A DNA stretch of 31,683 nucleotides from DATAAZ01 sp036259875 (GTDB lineage Bacteria; Actinomycetota; Thermoleophilia; Gaiellales; Gaiellaceae), in contig DATAAZ010000067.1 in NCBI GenBank assembly GCA_036259875.1, positions 1 through 31,683 of the forward strand, read 5' to 3'. The notes beneath the pieces are model-generated. The model was not told the origin of the DNA and did not search any database. It worked only from the letters and a program-made list of their open reading frames with translations. The position numbers and the translations under genes are program-made. Below, piece by piece: positions 7,836 through 16,270 of the stretch (within the stretch, counting starts at the first letter, position 1; each line of letters opens with the position of its first letter).

Positions 7836-8429
7836 ATGGAGTCCGCGATCCTCGTTCGGCACGGCGAGAGCACGTTCAGCGCGCTCAGGCTCGTGACTGG
7901 AAGGGTCGACGTCCGCTGCCCCCTGAGCGAGCGAGGACTCGAACAGGCACGCGGCCTCGCCGACGAGCTCGCTGGTCAGGAGATCGGCCTCTGCGTCACG
8001 TCAGAGCTGGAGCGGACGCGTCAGACGGCCGACATCGCGCTGTCCGGCCGGCGCGTTCCCCGGCTTACGCTCTCGGAGCTCAATGACCCGCTCTACGGGC
8101 GGTTCGAAAGCGGCCCGCTGGACGCGTACGTGGCCTGGGCGCTCGCGAACGACTCGAGCGCCGAACCCCCGGGTGGCGGCGAGCCGCGGCAGGCGATCGC
8201 GGCGAGGTACGCCGCCGGGTTTCGGGCCGTCCTCGAGCGGCCGGAGCGCGTGATCCTCGTCGTGACTCACTCGCTCCCGATCGCCTACGTCCTCACGGCG
8301 ATCGCGGGCGGTGATCCGGCCCCTCGGGTACCGCTCGTCGACTGCGCGAAGACGCACGTCGTCAGCGCCGACCAGCTCTTACTTGCGATCGAGCGGCTCG
8401 AAGCGTGGTGCGCCGCCCCGACGTGGTAG
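7836..8429 (+). CDS. Histidine phosphatase family protein (phosphoglycerate mutase-like)
   Basis: A 197-residue branch-1 histidine phosphatase. The catalytic motif R8-H9-G10-E11 (LVRHGES) accepts the phosphate, and a second His occurs in VVTHSLPIAY near 147. TSELERTRQTAD provides the conserved second Arg. Length fits small-molecule phosphatases of the cobC/GpmB type rather than large SixA or phytase forms. It starts 16 bp after the RibA-like stop and is almost certainly co-transcribed with it, so a plausible job is removing the ribose phosphate from the cyclohydrolase product. That is inference from position; the motifs do not define the substrate. Its 3' end overlaps the converging GT9 gene by 51 bp. 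Confidence 0.85.
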   Translation: MESAILVRHGESTFSALRLVTGRVDVRCPLSERGLEQARGLADELAGQEIGLCVTSELERTRQTADIALSGRRVPRLTLSELNDPLYGRFESGPLDAYVAWALANDSSAEPPGGGEPRQAIAARYAAGFRAVLERPERVILVVTHSLPIAYVLTAIAGGDPAPRVPLVDCAKTHVVSADQLLLAIERLEAWCAAPTW

Positions 8430-9530
8430 CCGCTCGGAGCTCGCTTCTTGGCGGAGCAGCCCGGCGGCCGCGCGGATCACAGCTCCCGCGCCGATCCGCG
8501 TCACGCACTCGGGTTCGACCACGGCACCGCAGGGCGGATGCTCGAGCGTTCCGCACGGGCTGCAGGCGAGACCCGCGCGCACGACGCGGAGGCGATCGGG
8601 CGCGACGAGCGGGGCGAACATGAACGGGTCGCCGGGCCCGAAGAGCGCAACGATCCGCGCACCCATCGCCGCGGCGAGATGCAGGGCTCCGCTGTCGGTC
8701 GTGACGACGAGGCGAGCGCGCCGGTGGACGGCCGCGAGCGCGCCGAGCGAGAGCCGGCCGGCGAGGTCGATTGCCGGCGTTCCCGTGGCGACCTCGGCGG
8801 CGAGCGTTCGCTCGCTGGCCGTCCCGGCGATTACCGGCCTCGTCCTCGCTCTGCGAGCGAGCCCGGCGGCTACCGCGCGCCAGCGTCGAGCCGGCCAGTT
8901 TTTGAGCACCCAACCCGAGCCCGGATGGAGCACGATCGGCGCGTCGTCCACGCCCGCTTCCGAGAGGACGGCGCCTGCCTCCTCCTCATCGTCGCGCGAC
9001 GGACGGAAGCGCGTCTCGAGCAGGCGTTCGGTTCGCGTGCCGGTACCGAGGCGCGCGAGAAGGGCGTCGGCGAGATCGAACGCGTCGAGAGCAACGTGTT
9101 GGCGACGCGGCACGGGCAGGACGTGCGTCAGGTAGCGGCGAGTGCGCGGCATGGCGAAACCGACCCGGATCGGGACTCCGGCCACGGCGGCGAGCTCGCT
9201 CGACCACGGATCGTCGGGGCGGATCACGAGCGCGGCGTCGAACGCGCCCACGACCCTCGTTCGCTCGTTGCAAACCGCCGCTTGCCACGCGAGGTCGTCC
9301 GACACGCCACGGCCGATCGGCGGAAATCGGATCGTCAGCGTTTCGTCGACGTCAGGGCAATGCTCGGGGACGGGAGCGGACTCCGCCCGCACCGCGTAGG
9401 CGAGAAACGCGGCCGGCAACGCGCGTCGTAGCGCCGTCACCGCGGGAAGGGTGAGCAGCACGTCCCCGATGTGATCGGGCCGGACGAACAAGATCCGGGG
9501 CGACCGGCCGTTACGCACGCTCGCGACCAT
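8379..9530 (-). CDS. Glycosyltransferase family 9 (heptosyltransferase-like)
   Basis: A 383-residue GT-B glycosyltransferase related to ADP-heptose:LPS heptosyltransferases. The start has FVRPDHIGDVLLTLPAVTALRRALP, the classic family opening. The donor half has VLHPGSGWVLKNWP and VVTTDSGALHLAAAMG followed by VALFGPGDP. Gram-positive actinobacteria lack heptose LPS, so GT9 members there act in other surface glycans or glycosylated metabolites. The ATG at 9530 precedes the first strand; a GTG four codons later is an alternative. It is the third glycosyltransferase of the 2.9-9.5 kb locus. A CxxC (ACSPCG, near 320) and a further Cys pair lie toward the C terminus. The exact sugar and acceptor are unknown. 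Confidence 0.87.
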   Translation of the reverse strand: MVASVRNGRSPRILFVRPDHIGDVLLTLPAVTALRRALPAAFLAYAVRAESAPVPEHCPDVDETLTIRFPPIGRGVSDDLAWQAAVCNERTRVVGAFDAALVIRPDDPWSSELAAVAGVPIRVGFAMPRTRRYLTHVLPVPRRQHVALDAFDLADALLARLGTGTRTERLLETRFRPSRDDEEEAGAVLSEAGVDDAPIVLHPGSGWVLKNWPARRWRAVAAGLARRARTRPVIAGTASERTLAAEVATGTPAIDLAGRLSLGALAAVHRRARLVVTTDSGALHLAAAMGARIVALFGPGDPFMFAPLVAPDRLRVVRAGLACSPCGTLEHPPCGAVVEPECVTRIGAGAVIRAAAGLLRQEASSERLPRRGGAPRFEPLDRK

Positions 9531-9701
9531 TTCTACCCGTCCACGGCGGACGTGCCCGCTCGACGCGGTGCGCCGAGCGAGCGGGTCGATCCGCGACCCG
9601 ACGGCCGCAGGAAACGAGCACCCACGATCGGCTGGCCGACTGGCTTCTCTGCCGCCCGCCCGAGCGTCGTTGCGAGCGCACGCCGCGCCCCGCGCATCGG
9701 G

Positions 9702-10454
9702 TCAGCGGACCGATGTCTCGTCTGGCTCGCTCGTATCGCTCCTCGCGCCGCCAGCCTCTCTTCCCCCCTGGTCGAGGCGGAAGGGCGGATATTCATCTCG
9801 CATCAGGGCTGCGTACGCGATGACGCGGTAGCTCCAGCGGTTCAGGCCGAGGACGAAGTCGAAGATCCCGCGCGGATACCGGCTCCTGAACAGGAGGGCG
9901 ACGGCGGCGAAGAGCGCGAGAATCGTGATCAGGCCGCCTCCCCATGGGGAGGCGCCCCATCCTCCCCAGCCCTCGTCGCCCCAGCGCCCGCCCGGCCACC
10001 ACCAGCCGGACCCGAAAATGCTGATCACGATGTAGTGCGGAATCGCGAGCAGCCACCACTTGACGAGCACGAGCCCCCGTGAGAGCCGCTCCGGATACGC
10101 GACGTCGAGCCGGGCCGGGTACTCGGGAACCGGCGCGAGCTTGAACGGCGGATACCGATCGGTCGCGAGGGCGCTGTAGGTGTAGAACGAAACGCGCCAC
10201 GTCCACCGCATCACCCCGACGTTGAAGTCGAAGATCCCCCGCGGGTAGCGGCCCGTGAAGAGAATCGCGAAGCCGGCGACGACCGTCAGAACGACGAACG
10301 CGATCCACAGGAAGATGAGAACGATGAAATGCGGGATCGCGAGCAGCCACTTGACGAGCCAGAGCCAACGGCTAAGCGGCTCGACGAGCTCACCCTCGAC
10401 GACGACTGGATAGCCGTCACGCCGCTCGGTGTCCCCGACTGCCGACGCGCTCAT
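9702..10454 (-). CDS. Tandem DUF4389 membrane protein
   Basis: A 250-residue membrane protein made of two DUF4389 units of unknown function. Each has the pattern YP..(V/L).(V/Y)..E.LSR...L.KW.L.IPH, then a hydrophobic span, then the signature GRYPRGIFDFNVGVMRW or SRYPRGIFDFVLGLNRW, and ends with YPPF. The second unit carries an unusual Gly/Trp-rich loop (about residues 146-170) between its hydrophobic segments. The ATG at 10454 is preferred; a TTG at 10484 would add ten residues, and neither has a convincing ribosome site. The gene lies between the GT9 gene (171 bp away) and the large regulator, all on the minus strand. Confidence 0.85.
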   Translation of the reverse strand: MSASAVGDTERRDGYPVVVEGELVEPLSRWLWLVKWLLAIPHFIVLIFLWIAFVVLTVVAGFAILFTGRYPRGIFDFNVGVMRWTWRVSFYTYSALATDRYPPFKLAPVPEYPARLDVAYPERLSRGLVLVKWWLLAIPHYIVISIFGSGWWWPGGRWGDEGWGGWGASPWGGGLITILALFAAVALLFRSRYPRGIFDFVLGLNRWSYRVIAYAALMRDEYPPFRLDQGGREAGGARSDTSEPDETSVR

Positions 10455-10593
10455 CGCGCGAGCAGTCTCGACGCGTGTCCGCAACCTCGCAAGCTCGTCA
10501 CTCGTTCTTCAGAACGCTGGCCGGCGGCCCACCTTTCCACCTCGGTGGTCCGATCCCCGTTGTCGCACCTGACGTGCACGCGAGGCCAGGCGG

Positions 10594-13500
10594 TCAGCCG
10601 CCGCGCGCGGCCGCGTCGTTCACGAGCGCACGAGCGTCGACGAGCTCGGGTATCTCGAAGTCCTCGGTAAACGTCTCGAGGATCTCCGCGACTGCTCGGG
10701 ATGCGTCGTCGCGGCCGGTCGCTTCCGCGATTCGCGCGAGTCGCGTCGCCGCCCTGAGCTGCGTCATGCGCACTCCCGCCCGTTCGGCGTCGTCGAGGGC
10801 GCGTAGTAGCGACGACTTGGCACGCTCGGTGTCACCCAGCGAGACGAGGACGTCAGACTTCTGGACGTTCAGCGCTGCCGACTCCCAGGTCCCTTCGCCC
10901 GCCAGGCCAAGGGCGCGGTCGAGGAGGTCGATCGCCTCTGCGGGCCGGTGGGCGAGCGCATACGCGTCTGCCTGGAGCGCGAGGATCTGAGACCAGAAGA
11001 TGGGTGGCGTCCGCAGGTTCTCATACAGCGAAACGCCCTCCTCCGCCCGCGCGAGGCCGTCGTCGGGTCGTCCGAGACGCGCCATCGTCACGCCCTCGAG
11101 AACGAGCCCAACCGCTGTCCAGATTCGGTAGCCGTGCTCTTCTGCGATCCTGCGGACGTCCCCAGCCCGCTGGTACGCCGATTCCAGCCGGCCGCTCCAG
11201 AGCTCGAGCAAGCCAAGATGGAAGGTCGCCCAGGCGAGCGAGTACGGGTGGCGTAACTGCGCCGCGAGCTCGAGCGCGCTGGCGGCGTATCGATGAGCCG
11301 TCTGGGGATACCCGATGAACCAATGCATGAGCCCCGAGATGGCCCGCGCGGCGACGCCGGGGTTCGGGCCGAGCCGAAACCGGGCGCGTCCGTCGCGTTT
11401 CGGGTCGAAGAGGGCGATTGCGCGATCGAGGTGATGCAGGCCCGCCGTCGTCTCGCCGAAAATCGCGAGCGCGGGCCCGAGAATCAGGTGCCCCTCCACC
11501 TCGAGGCTTGCGTCGCGGCGCTGCTCGGCGAGGTCGAGAACCTCTCGACCGACGGCGATCGTCTTGTCGATCTCGCCGCGGTACAGGTAGAAGCTCGCGA
11601 GACTCCTGAGAACGGGGAGCTGCCTCGGGACGGCGCCCGTCGCCTCCGCGACGCCGAGCGCCTCGCGGTACAGCTCTTCGACCTCGTCGGTATACCCGCG
11701 AAGCGCGAGCAGGCCGCGGGCAACGCTCATCCGGAGCGTGACCTCCTCCTCGGCCCGGTCGAGCGCAGGCGCTGTTCGAGCGAGGACTTCGAGCAGATCG
11801 TTCGTCAGGCGGACGGCCGCGTGATACGAGCCGCGGGCCTCGTGCAGCGCCCAGAGCGCGTCTCGCAGCCTGTTCAGCTGGCGAATGTCGGCGTCGTCCA
11901 CGAAATACCGCCACGCTGCCTCCAGGTTGCCGAGCTCGGCTGCGACGTGATCGAGCGCCGCCTCTCGCCCGCCGCCGCCGAGCTCGCCGCGGGTCGCCTC
12001 GGCGAGGTCCGCGAAGTGCTCGGCGTGTGCTCGCTGCGCGGCGCGGTCGAAGCCCGGCTCGCTCCGGAGTCGCTCCGTCGCGTATTCGCGAATCGTCTCC
12101 AGCATCGACAATCGCGGTCCGCCCGCGTCGTCGATGCTGCGGACGAGGCTCTTGTCGACGAGCGACGCGAGCCGCTCGAGGACGTCGATGTCCGAGAGCC
12201 GCTCGAGCTTCGCGGCCACGTCCTCGACGGCGTCGATGCGGGCGGACGGGAAGAGCGACAGGAGTCCGAACATCGATCGCTCCTCGTCGTCGAGGAGGTC
12301 GTAGCTCCACTCGATCGTCTGTCGCAGGGCGCGCTGCCGCGCGGGGAGGTCTCGTGCGCCGCCCCGGAGGAGCTCGAGCCGGCTTCGAAGGCGATCACGG
12401 AGCTCGACCGGAGAGAACACCCTGAGCCGCGCGGCGGCAAGCTCGATCGCAAGCGGGAGGCCGTCGAGCCGCGCGCAGATCTCCGCCACGGTCGCGGCGT
12501 TCTCGTCCGTGAGCAGGAAGCTGGGCAACGCCTGCTGCGCGCGCTCGACGAAGAGGCGGACCGCCGCGGAGCGCGAGACCTCGTCCGCCGTACGAGAAGC
12601 GGGTCGCCCCTCAGGAAGGGAAAGCGGGGCGACCGGGAAGACTTGCTCGCCTCGCACGCGGAGCGCCTCTCGGCTCGTCACGAGCACCTTCAGCGTCGCG
12701 GAGCGCCGAAGCAGACCCGCGACGTCGTCGGCAGCCTCCATCACGTGCTCGAAGTTGTCGAGAACGAGCAGCAGCTCGCGCGACTGGAGCTGCTGCGCAA
12801 GCGCCTCGGCCAGCTCGACGCGACCCGTAACGGTTACGCCGGTCGCTTCGGCGATCGCCTGGAGGGCGGTGGCCGCGTCGCGGCTCGCCGAGAGGTCGAC
12901 GAAGAAGACGCCGCCGGGGAAGCTGTGGCTCCGGTCTGCCGCCGCCTCGAGAGCAAGTCGCGTCTTGCCGATTCCGCCCGGCCCGGTCAGCGTCAGGAGC
13001 CGAACGGTCGGGCCGTCGAGGTGGCCGCGAATCGCGCGGAGCTCCGCCTCGCGGCCGACGAGCTCCGATGGCTGCGTCGGAAGGTTGTTGGGGGTTGCGT
13101 CGAGCGTCCGAATCGGGGGGAAGTCGGCCGCAAGGCCTTCCGCCACGAGTTGAAAGAGCCGCTCTCGACGCGAGAGGTCCCGGAGCCGATGCTCGCCGAG
13201 GTCACGGATCTCCATGCCGTCCGCGAGGCTCGGCTCGACGACGGCACGGGTCGTCTCGGAGATCAGGACTTGCCCGCCGTGTGCCGCGCCCATGATCCGG
13301 GCCGCGCGGTGGAGGTCAAGCCCGACGTACGTGCCGCCGGCGAGCCGTGCCTCCCCCGTGTGAAGCGCGATCCGAACCCGTACGTCCGATCCCTGCGGCC
13401 ATTGCTCCGCCGCAAGCGCACGCTGGATCGCGACGGCGCTCGCGACGGCGTCCGTGGCGCTCGGGAAGATGGCGAGGAAAGAGTCGCCCTCGGTCCCCAT

Positions 13501-13656
13501 CTCGACCGCTTCGCAATGGGCGAACGCGGCCCGCAGGATCCGGTGATGGCGCTCGAGCAGGTCGGAATAGTCCGGTCCCAACGTCTCGAGGAGACGCGTC
13601 GACCCCTCGATGTCGCTGAAGAAGAAGGTGACCGTTCCGGTCGGAAGCGCGGTCAT
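10594..13656 (-). CDS. Class III nucleotide cyclase-NB-ARC ATPase-TPR regulator
   Basis: A 1020-residue cytoplasmic signalling protein. Residues 5-170 are a class III adenylate/guanylate cyclase domain with metal Asp residues D15 (FSDIEGST) and D58 (TEGDSFLAIF). The LDLHRAAR motif has His at the usual Asn position, common in this subgroup. Residues about 195-450 are an AAA/NB-ARC-like ATPase, with P-loop GPGGIGKT at 225-232, Walker B in LLLVLDNFEH and the GLPLAIELAAARL motif. The rest (about 530-1000) is helical TPR-like repeats. No C-terminal LuxR helix-turn-helix is visible, so output may be cyclic nucleotide or protein contact rather than DNA binding. It starts 33 bp after an SRPBCC gene and is probably co-transcribed. 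Confidence 0.9.
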   Translation of the reverse strand: MTALPTGTVTFFFSDIEGSTRLLETLGPDYSDLLERHHRILRAAFAHCEAVEMGTEGDSFLAIFPSATDAVASAVAIQRALAAEQWPQGSDVRVRIALHTGEARLAGGTYVGLDLHRAARIMGAAHGGQVLISETTRAVVEPSLADGMEIRDLGEHRLRDLSRRERLFQLVAEGLAADFPPIRTLDATPNNLPTQPSELVGREAELRAIRGHLDGPTVRLLTLTGPGGIGKTRLALEAAADRSHSFPGGVFFVDLSASRDAATALQAIAEATGVTVTGRVELAEALAQQLQSRELLLVLDNFEHVMEAADDVAGLLRRSATLKVLVTSREALRVRGEQVFPVAPLSLPEGRPASRTADEVSRSAAVRLFVERAQQALPSFLLTDENAATVAEICARLDGLPLAIELAAARLRVFSPVELRDRLRSRLELLRGGARDLPARQRALRQTIEWSYDLLDDEERSMFGLLSLFPSARIDAVEDVAAKLERLSDIDVLERLASLVDKSLVRSIDDAGGPRLSMLETIREYATERLRSEPGFDRAAQRAHAEHFADLAEATRGELGGGGREAALDHVAAELGNLEAAWRYFVDDADIRQLNRLRDALWALHEARGSYHAAVRLTNDLLEVLARTAPALDRAEEEVTLRMSVARGLLALRGYTDEVEELYREALGVAEATGAVPRQLPVLRSLASFYLYRGEIDKTIAVGREVLDLAEQRRDASLEVEGHLILGPALAIFGETTAGLHHLDRAIALFDPKRDGRARFRLGPNPGVAARAISGLMHWFIGYPQTAHRYAASALELAAQLRHPYSLAWATFHLGLLELWSGRLESAYQRAGDVRRIAEEHGYRIWTAVGLVLEGVTMARLGRPDDGLARAEEGVSLYENLRTPPIFWSQILALQADAYALAHRPAEAIDLLDRALGLAGEGTWESAALNVQKSDVLVSLGDTERAKSSLLRALDDAERAGVRMTQLRAATRLARIAEATGRDDASRAVAEILETFTEDFEIPELVDARALVNDAAARGG

Positions 13657-13689
13657 CTCGTCACGGCCGCTCGTCGCCGCCCGGCCTTT

Positions 13690-14163
13690 CTATGGACCAC
13701 CGTCCGACAACGAGGCGTCGAGGCGCTCGAAGCCGTCCGTCCAGCCCGCCTCGTGCAAAGCACGTCGAGCCTCCGTCGCAAACGGCCGCTGATCGAGGGT
13801 TACCCTCGTTCCCCCGTCCCATTCGGCAAACGAGAGCGTTACGACCGTCTCTTGATCATCGGGATGCGGCTCTTCCCACTCGAACGTGTAGACCAGACGA
13901 CGCGGCGGATCGATCGCCCGGTACTCGCCCCTGAGGTGAAACAGCTCGCCGTCGGGCGGCTGCATCGCGATGCGATATGTCCCGCTTACGCGTTGGTCGC
14001 TCTCGATGCTCGGCGACGTGAAGCCGCGAGGACCCCACCATCTCCCGAGTAGTTCGGGATCGATGCACGCCTTGAATACGAGGTCGGGAGGCGCGCGGAC
14101 GAAGCCCTCGAGGTGCAACTCGAGTCCGCTCGGCTGCTCAGCCACGCGGCGCGAACATACCAC
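13690..14163 (-). CDS. SRPBCC/AHSA1-like ligand-binding protein
   Basis: A START-fold protein of up to 157 residues (AHSA1/CalC-type). Diagnostic features are the opening strand with FVRAPPDLVFKACIDPELLGRWWGP and later YRAIDPPRRLVYTFEW, then TRVTLDQRPF and a final helix with WTDGFERLD. Such proteins bind hydrophobic ligands or act as stress-related scaffolds. The GTG at 14163 opens the frame; a second GTG at 14145 gives a start closer to the family norm. The cyclase-ATPase-TPR regulator lies 33 bp downstream on the same strand, an arrangement consistent with a two-gene operon. Ligand unknown. Confidence 0.82.
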   Translation of the reverse strand: MVCSRRVAEQPSGLELHLEGFVRAPPDLVFKACIDPELLGRWWGPRGFTSPSIESDQRVSGTYRIAMQPPDGELFHLRGEYRAIDPPRRLVYTFEWEEPHPDDQETVVTLSFAEWDGGTRVTLDQRPFATEARRALHEAGWTDGFERLDASLSDGGP

Positions 14164-14395
14164 CGGGTTCGTCGGTCGAGTTGGCGCGGTCGAACGCCGC
14201 GCTTCGGGGCGGCGACCTGGTCACGGGGGGCTCGGTCGTCGCCGTTGGAAAGGCGGAGGCGGGTCGTCGCGCCCGCCGACGCACGGCAACGGCTGCAACC
14301 CGAAGAGCACGTCGCTCTGGTGGAGCGCGCCCCTGCCCCCTTCCTCGTCCGCCGTTCGTCCCAGGAGACGACAATCGAGAACGAGGAAGCCGCCG

Positions 14396-14870
14396 GTGGA
14401 TCGAGCTCGACAATCGCGGCACCGCGCGACGCTTCGGCGCGCGACGCTGGAAGACGTCCCGCGACTTACCGAGTTGGCCGCCGCCGCGTACGGCCGCTAC
14501 GTCGAGCTGCTCGGCGGGCCGCCGAGGCCGATGACGGACGACTACGCGGACGTCGTCCGCACCCATCCGGTGACCGTCGCGGAGCGGGGCGACCGGATCG
14601 CCGGGCTCGTCGTCCTCGCCGTGACCCCCGAAGGGCTCCGTCGTCGACAACGTCGCCGTCCACCCTTGCGATCAGGGAAGCGGCGTCGGGAGGCTCCTCC
14701 TCCAGTACGCCGAGGCCGAGGCGCGGCACGCGGGATTCGACTCGATCTATCTCTACACGCACGAGAAGATGACCGAGAACCTCGCGCTCTACTTGCGGAT
14801 CGGCTACGCCGAGTACCGGCGCCGACACGGAGACGCCCACCTCGTCTACCTTCGCAAGCAGCTCGCCTGA
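14396..14870 (+). pseudogene. GNAT acetyltransferase interrupted by a one-base frameshift
   Basis: The gene starts at a GTG with an SD-like GAGGAAG upstream and reads ATLRRATLEDVPRLTELAAAAYG...DRIAGLVVLAVTPEG, a normal GNAT N-terminal half. At about 14625-14635 (a CCCCCGAAGGG run) the frame must shift by one. The continuation encodes SVVDNVAVHPCDQGSGVGRLLLQ, the acetyl-CoA loop (Q-x-x-G-x-G), and later YTHEKMTENLALYLRIGYAEYRRR, ending at 14870. Every expected GNAT element is present across the two frames, so the break is recent. It could be real gene loss or a homopolymer sequencing error. Programmed frameshifting is less likely. The full product would be about 157 aa. Confidence 0.8.
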
Positions 14871-14919
14871 CCGAACAGCGGCGCTCCCACCGCGGGGTCA
14901 CGGAAATGGCGAGGACTCG

Positions 14920-15387
14920 CTAGAGATCCCGCTCGTAGTAGAGCATCGAGGGCCCGTCGGGCGCGCCCTCGCGGTTGGTGAACCCGGCGCTCTCGTAGAG
15001 CGCGCGAGCGGCGACGTCGGCCTCGCTCGTGCCGAGGTCGATGCGGGCGGCGCCGCGCTCTCTGGCATGTTTCATCGCCGCTTCGAGCAGGGCTCGCCCG
15101 AGCCCGTGACCGCGCCGCTCGGGAACGACGTAGAGCTCCTCGAGATGGGCGTCGAGCGCTCCCGTGTAGAGCGAGGGACGGAACCGAAGCTGCGCGAATC
15201 CGTCCGGCCCCTCACCTCCGAAGAGAACCGTCACCTCACCGCTCTCGATGAGTGGCGCCGCCCGCTCCGCGATCACGTCCGAATCCGGCGTCGGCTCGCC
15301 GAACTCGACGTTGAACGCGTGCAGGAGTCGGCCGAACGCGGGAGCATCCGCCGCGCTCGCGAGCCGGATCGAAGCCTGAGGTCGCAT
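14920..15387 (-). CDS. GNAT-family N-acetyltransferase
   Basis: A 155-residue GNAT acyltransferase. It starts MRPQASIRLASAADAPAFGRLL, and the central strand HLEELYVVPERRGHGLGRALLEAAM holds the acetyl-CoA pyrophosphate loop R-G-H-G-L-G. RIDLGTSEADVAARALYESAGFTNRE is the C-terminal signature. I placed the start at the ATG at 15387; the longer open frame to 16062 only shadows the opposite methyltransferase gene. It converges with the frameshifted GNAT, and the two sequences are not close copies. A palindrome lies 18 bp upstream of the ATG. The acceptor amine is unknown. Confidence 0.88.
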   Translation of the reverse strand: MRPQASIRLASAADAPAFGRLLHAFNVEFGEPTPDSDVIAERAAPLIESGEVTVLFGGEGPDGFAQLRFRPSLYTGALDAHLEELYVVPERRGHGLGRALLEAAMKHARERGAARIDLGTSEADVAARALYESAGFTNREGAPDGPSMLYYERDL

Positions 15388-15404
15388 TCGGTCTTTCGTC
15401 TTCA

Positions 15405-15425
15405 CGGTCTCTCTACCAGAGACCG
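15405..15425. promoter_or_regulatory. Perfect inverted repeat in a divergent intergenic region
   Basis: CGGTCTCT (15405-15412) and AGAGACCG (15418-15425) are exact reverse complements around a 5-nt spacer. The element lies between the divergent GNAT (start 15387) and methyltransferase (start 15547). It could be a repressor operator for the GNAT or a hairpin in its 5' leader. No local regulator gene is next to it. Confidence 0.45.
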
Positions 15426-15546
15426 AACGACGCCGATCGACTGATCGCGTAGACCCCGCCACCAGGCCGGCGCGCGTGTCGGCCGGCCACGACGGGTCAA
15501 CTAGGCTCTGCTCGTCGCGTCGCGACGTCGACGCTCGCGGGGGAAC

Positions 15547-16269
15547 GTGACGACGCTCACCGAGAAAAACGAATTCGCGCTCGAGCTCTTCGCCCCGGTC
15601 GCACAGACGTACGACCGGTATGCCCGGCTTCTCTCGTTCGGCCAGGACGACCGCTGGCGGTCGTTCCTCGTTTCGCGGGTCGAGGCCGCGCCGGACGACC
15701 GAATTCTCGACGTCGCCTGCGGAACCGCGGCAGTCGCGCTCGAGCTCGTCCGACGCTACGGCTGCTCGGTCGTCGGAGTCGACCAGAGCTCGGCGATGCT
15801 CGCAGAAGGCCGCCGCCTCGTCGCGCGCGCCGGCGAGGGCGCGCGCATCGACCTCCACGTCGCGCGTGCGGAGGAACTCCCTTTCGACGACGGCACGTTC
15901 GACGGAGCGACGTTCACGTATCTCCTTCGGTACGTCGACGATCCGGCCGCGACGCTTCGCGAGCTCGCCCGCGTCGTCGCCCCGGGCGGCCGCATCGCGT
16001 CGCTCGACTTCTTCGTCCCCGCACGCCGCGCCGTGAACGTCGTCTGGAGCGCATACGTCCACGCAGGCCTGCCGCTGCTCGGCGCGACGATCTCGCCCGG
16101 CTGGCGTGAGATCGGACGCTTTCTCGGCTCGAGCATCCGTCAGTTCTGGCGGCGGTATCCCCTCGAGGACGTGCTGGCGCTCTGGCGCGCGGCGGGGATC
16201 GAGCGCGTCGCCGCGCGGACGCTTTCGCTCGGCGGCGGAATCGTGATTTGGGGCGAGCGCGGCGACTGA
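15547..16269 (+). CDS. Class I SAM-dependent methyltransferase (UbiE/MenG-like)
   Basis: A 240-residue methyltransferase. The motif I glycine loop is ILDVACGTAAVALEL, motif II ends the next strand (VVGVDQSSAML), and the LPFDDGTFDGATFTYLLRYVDD stretch matches the post-motif region of quinone-ring methyltransferases. The N-terminal FAPVAQTYDRYARLLSFGQDDRWR also resembles UbiE/MenG, which methylate demethylmenaquinone. However, the PRYLAL-type region is not clear, and there are no other menaquinone genes here. The GTG start has GGGGG just upstream. A membrane protein frame begins immediately after its stop, so the two are probably co-transcribed. Confidence 0.85.
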   Translation: MTTLTEKNEFALELFAPVAQTYDRYARLLSFGQDDRWRSFLVSRVEAAPDDRILDVACGTAAVALELVRRYGCSVVGVDQSSAMLAEGRRLVARAGEGARIDLHVARAEELPFDDGTFDGATFTYLLRYVDDPAATLRELARVVAPGGRIASLDFFVPARRAVNVVWSAYVHAGLPLLGATISPGWREIGRFLGSSIRQFWRRYPLEDVLALWRAAGIERVAARTLSLGGGIVIWGERGD

Positions 16270-16270
16270 C

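Noticed and set aside
15388..16062. Long minus-strand extension of the GNAT gene
   Set aside because: It is the shadow of the plus-strand methyltransferase; the GNAT fold begins at the ATG at 15387.
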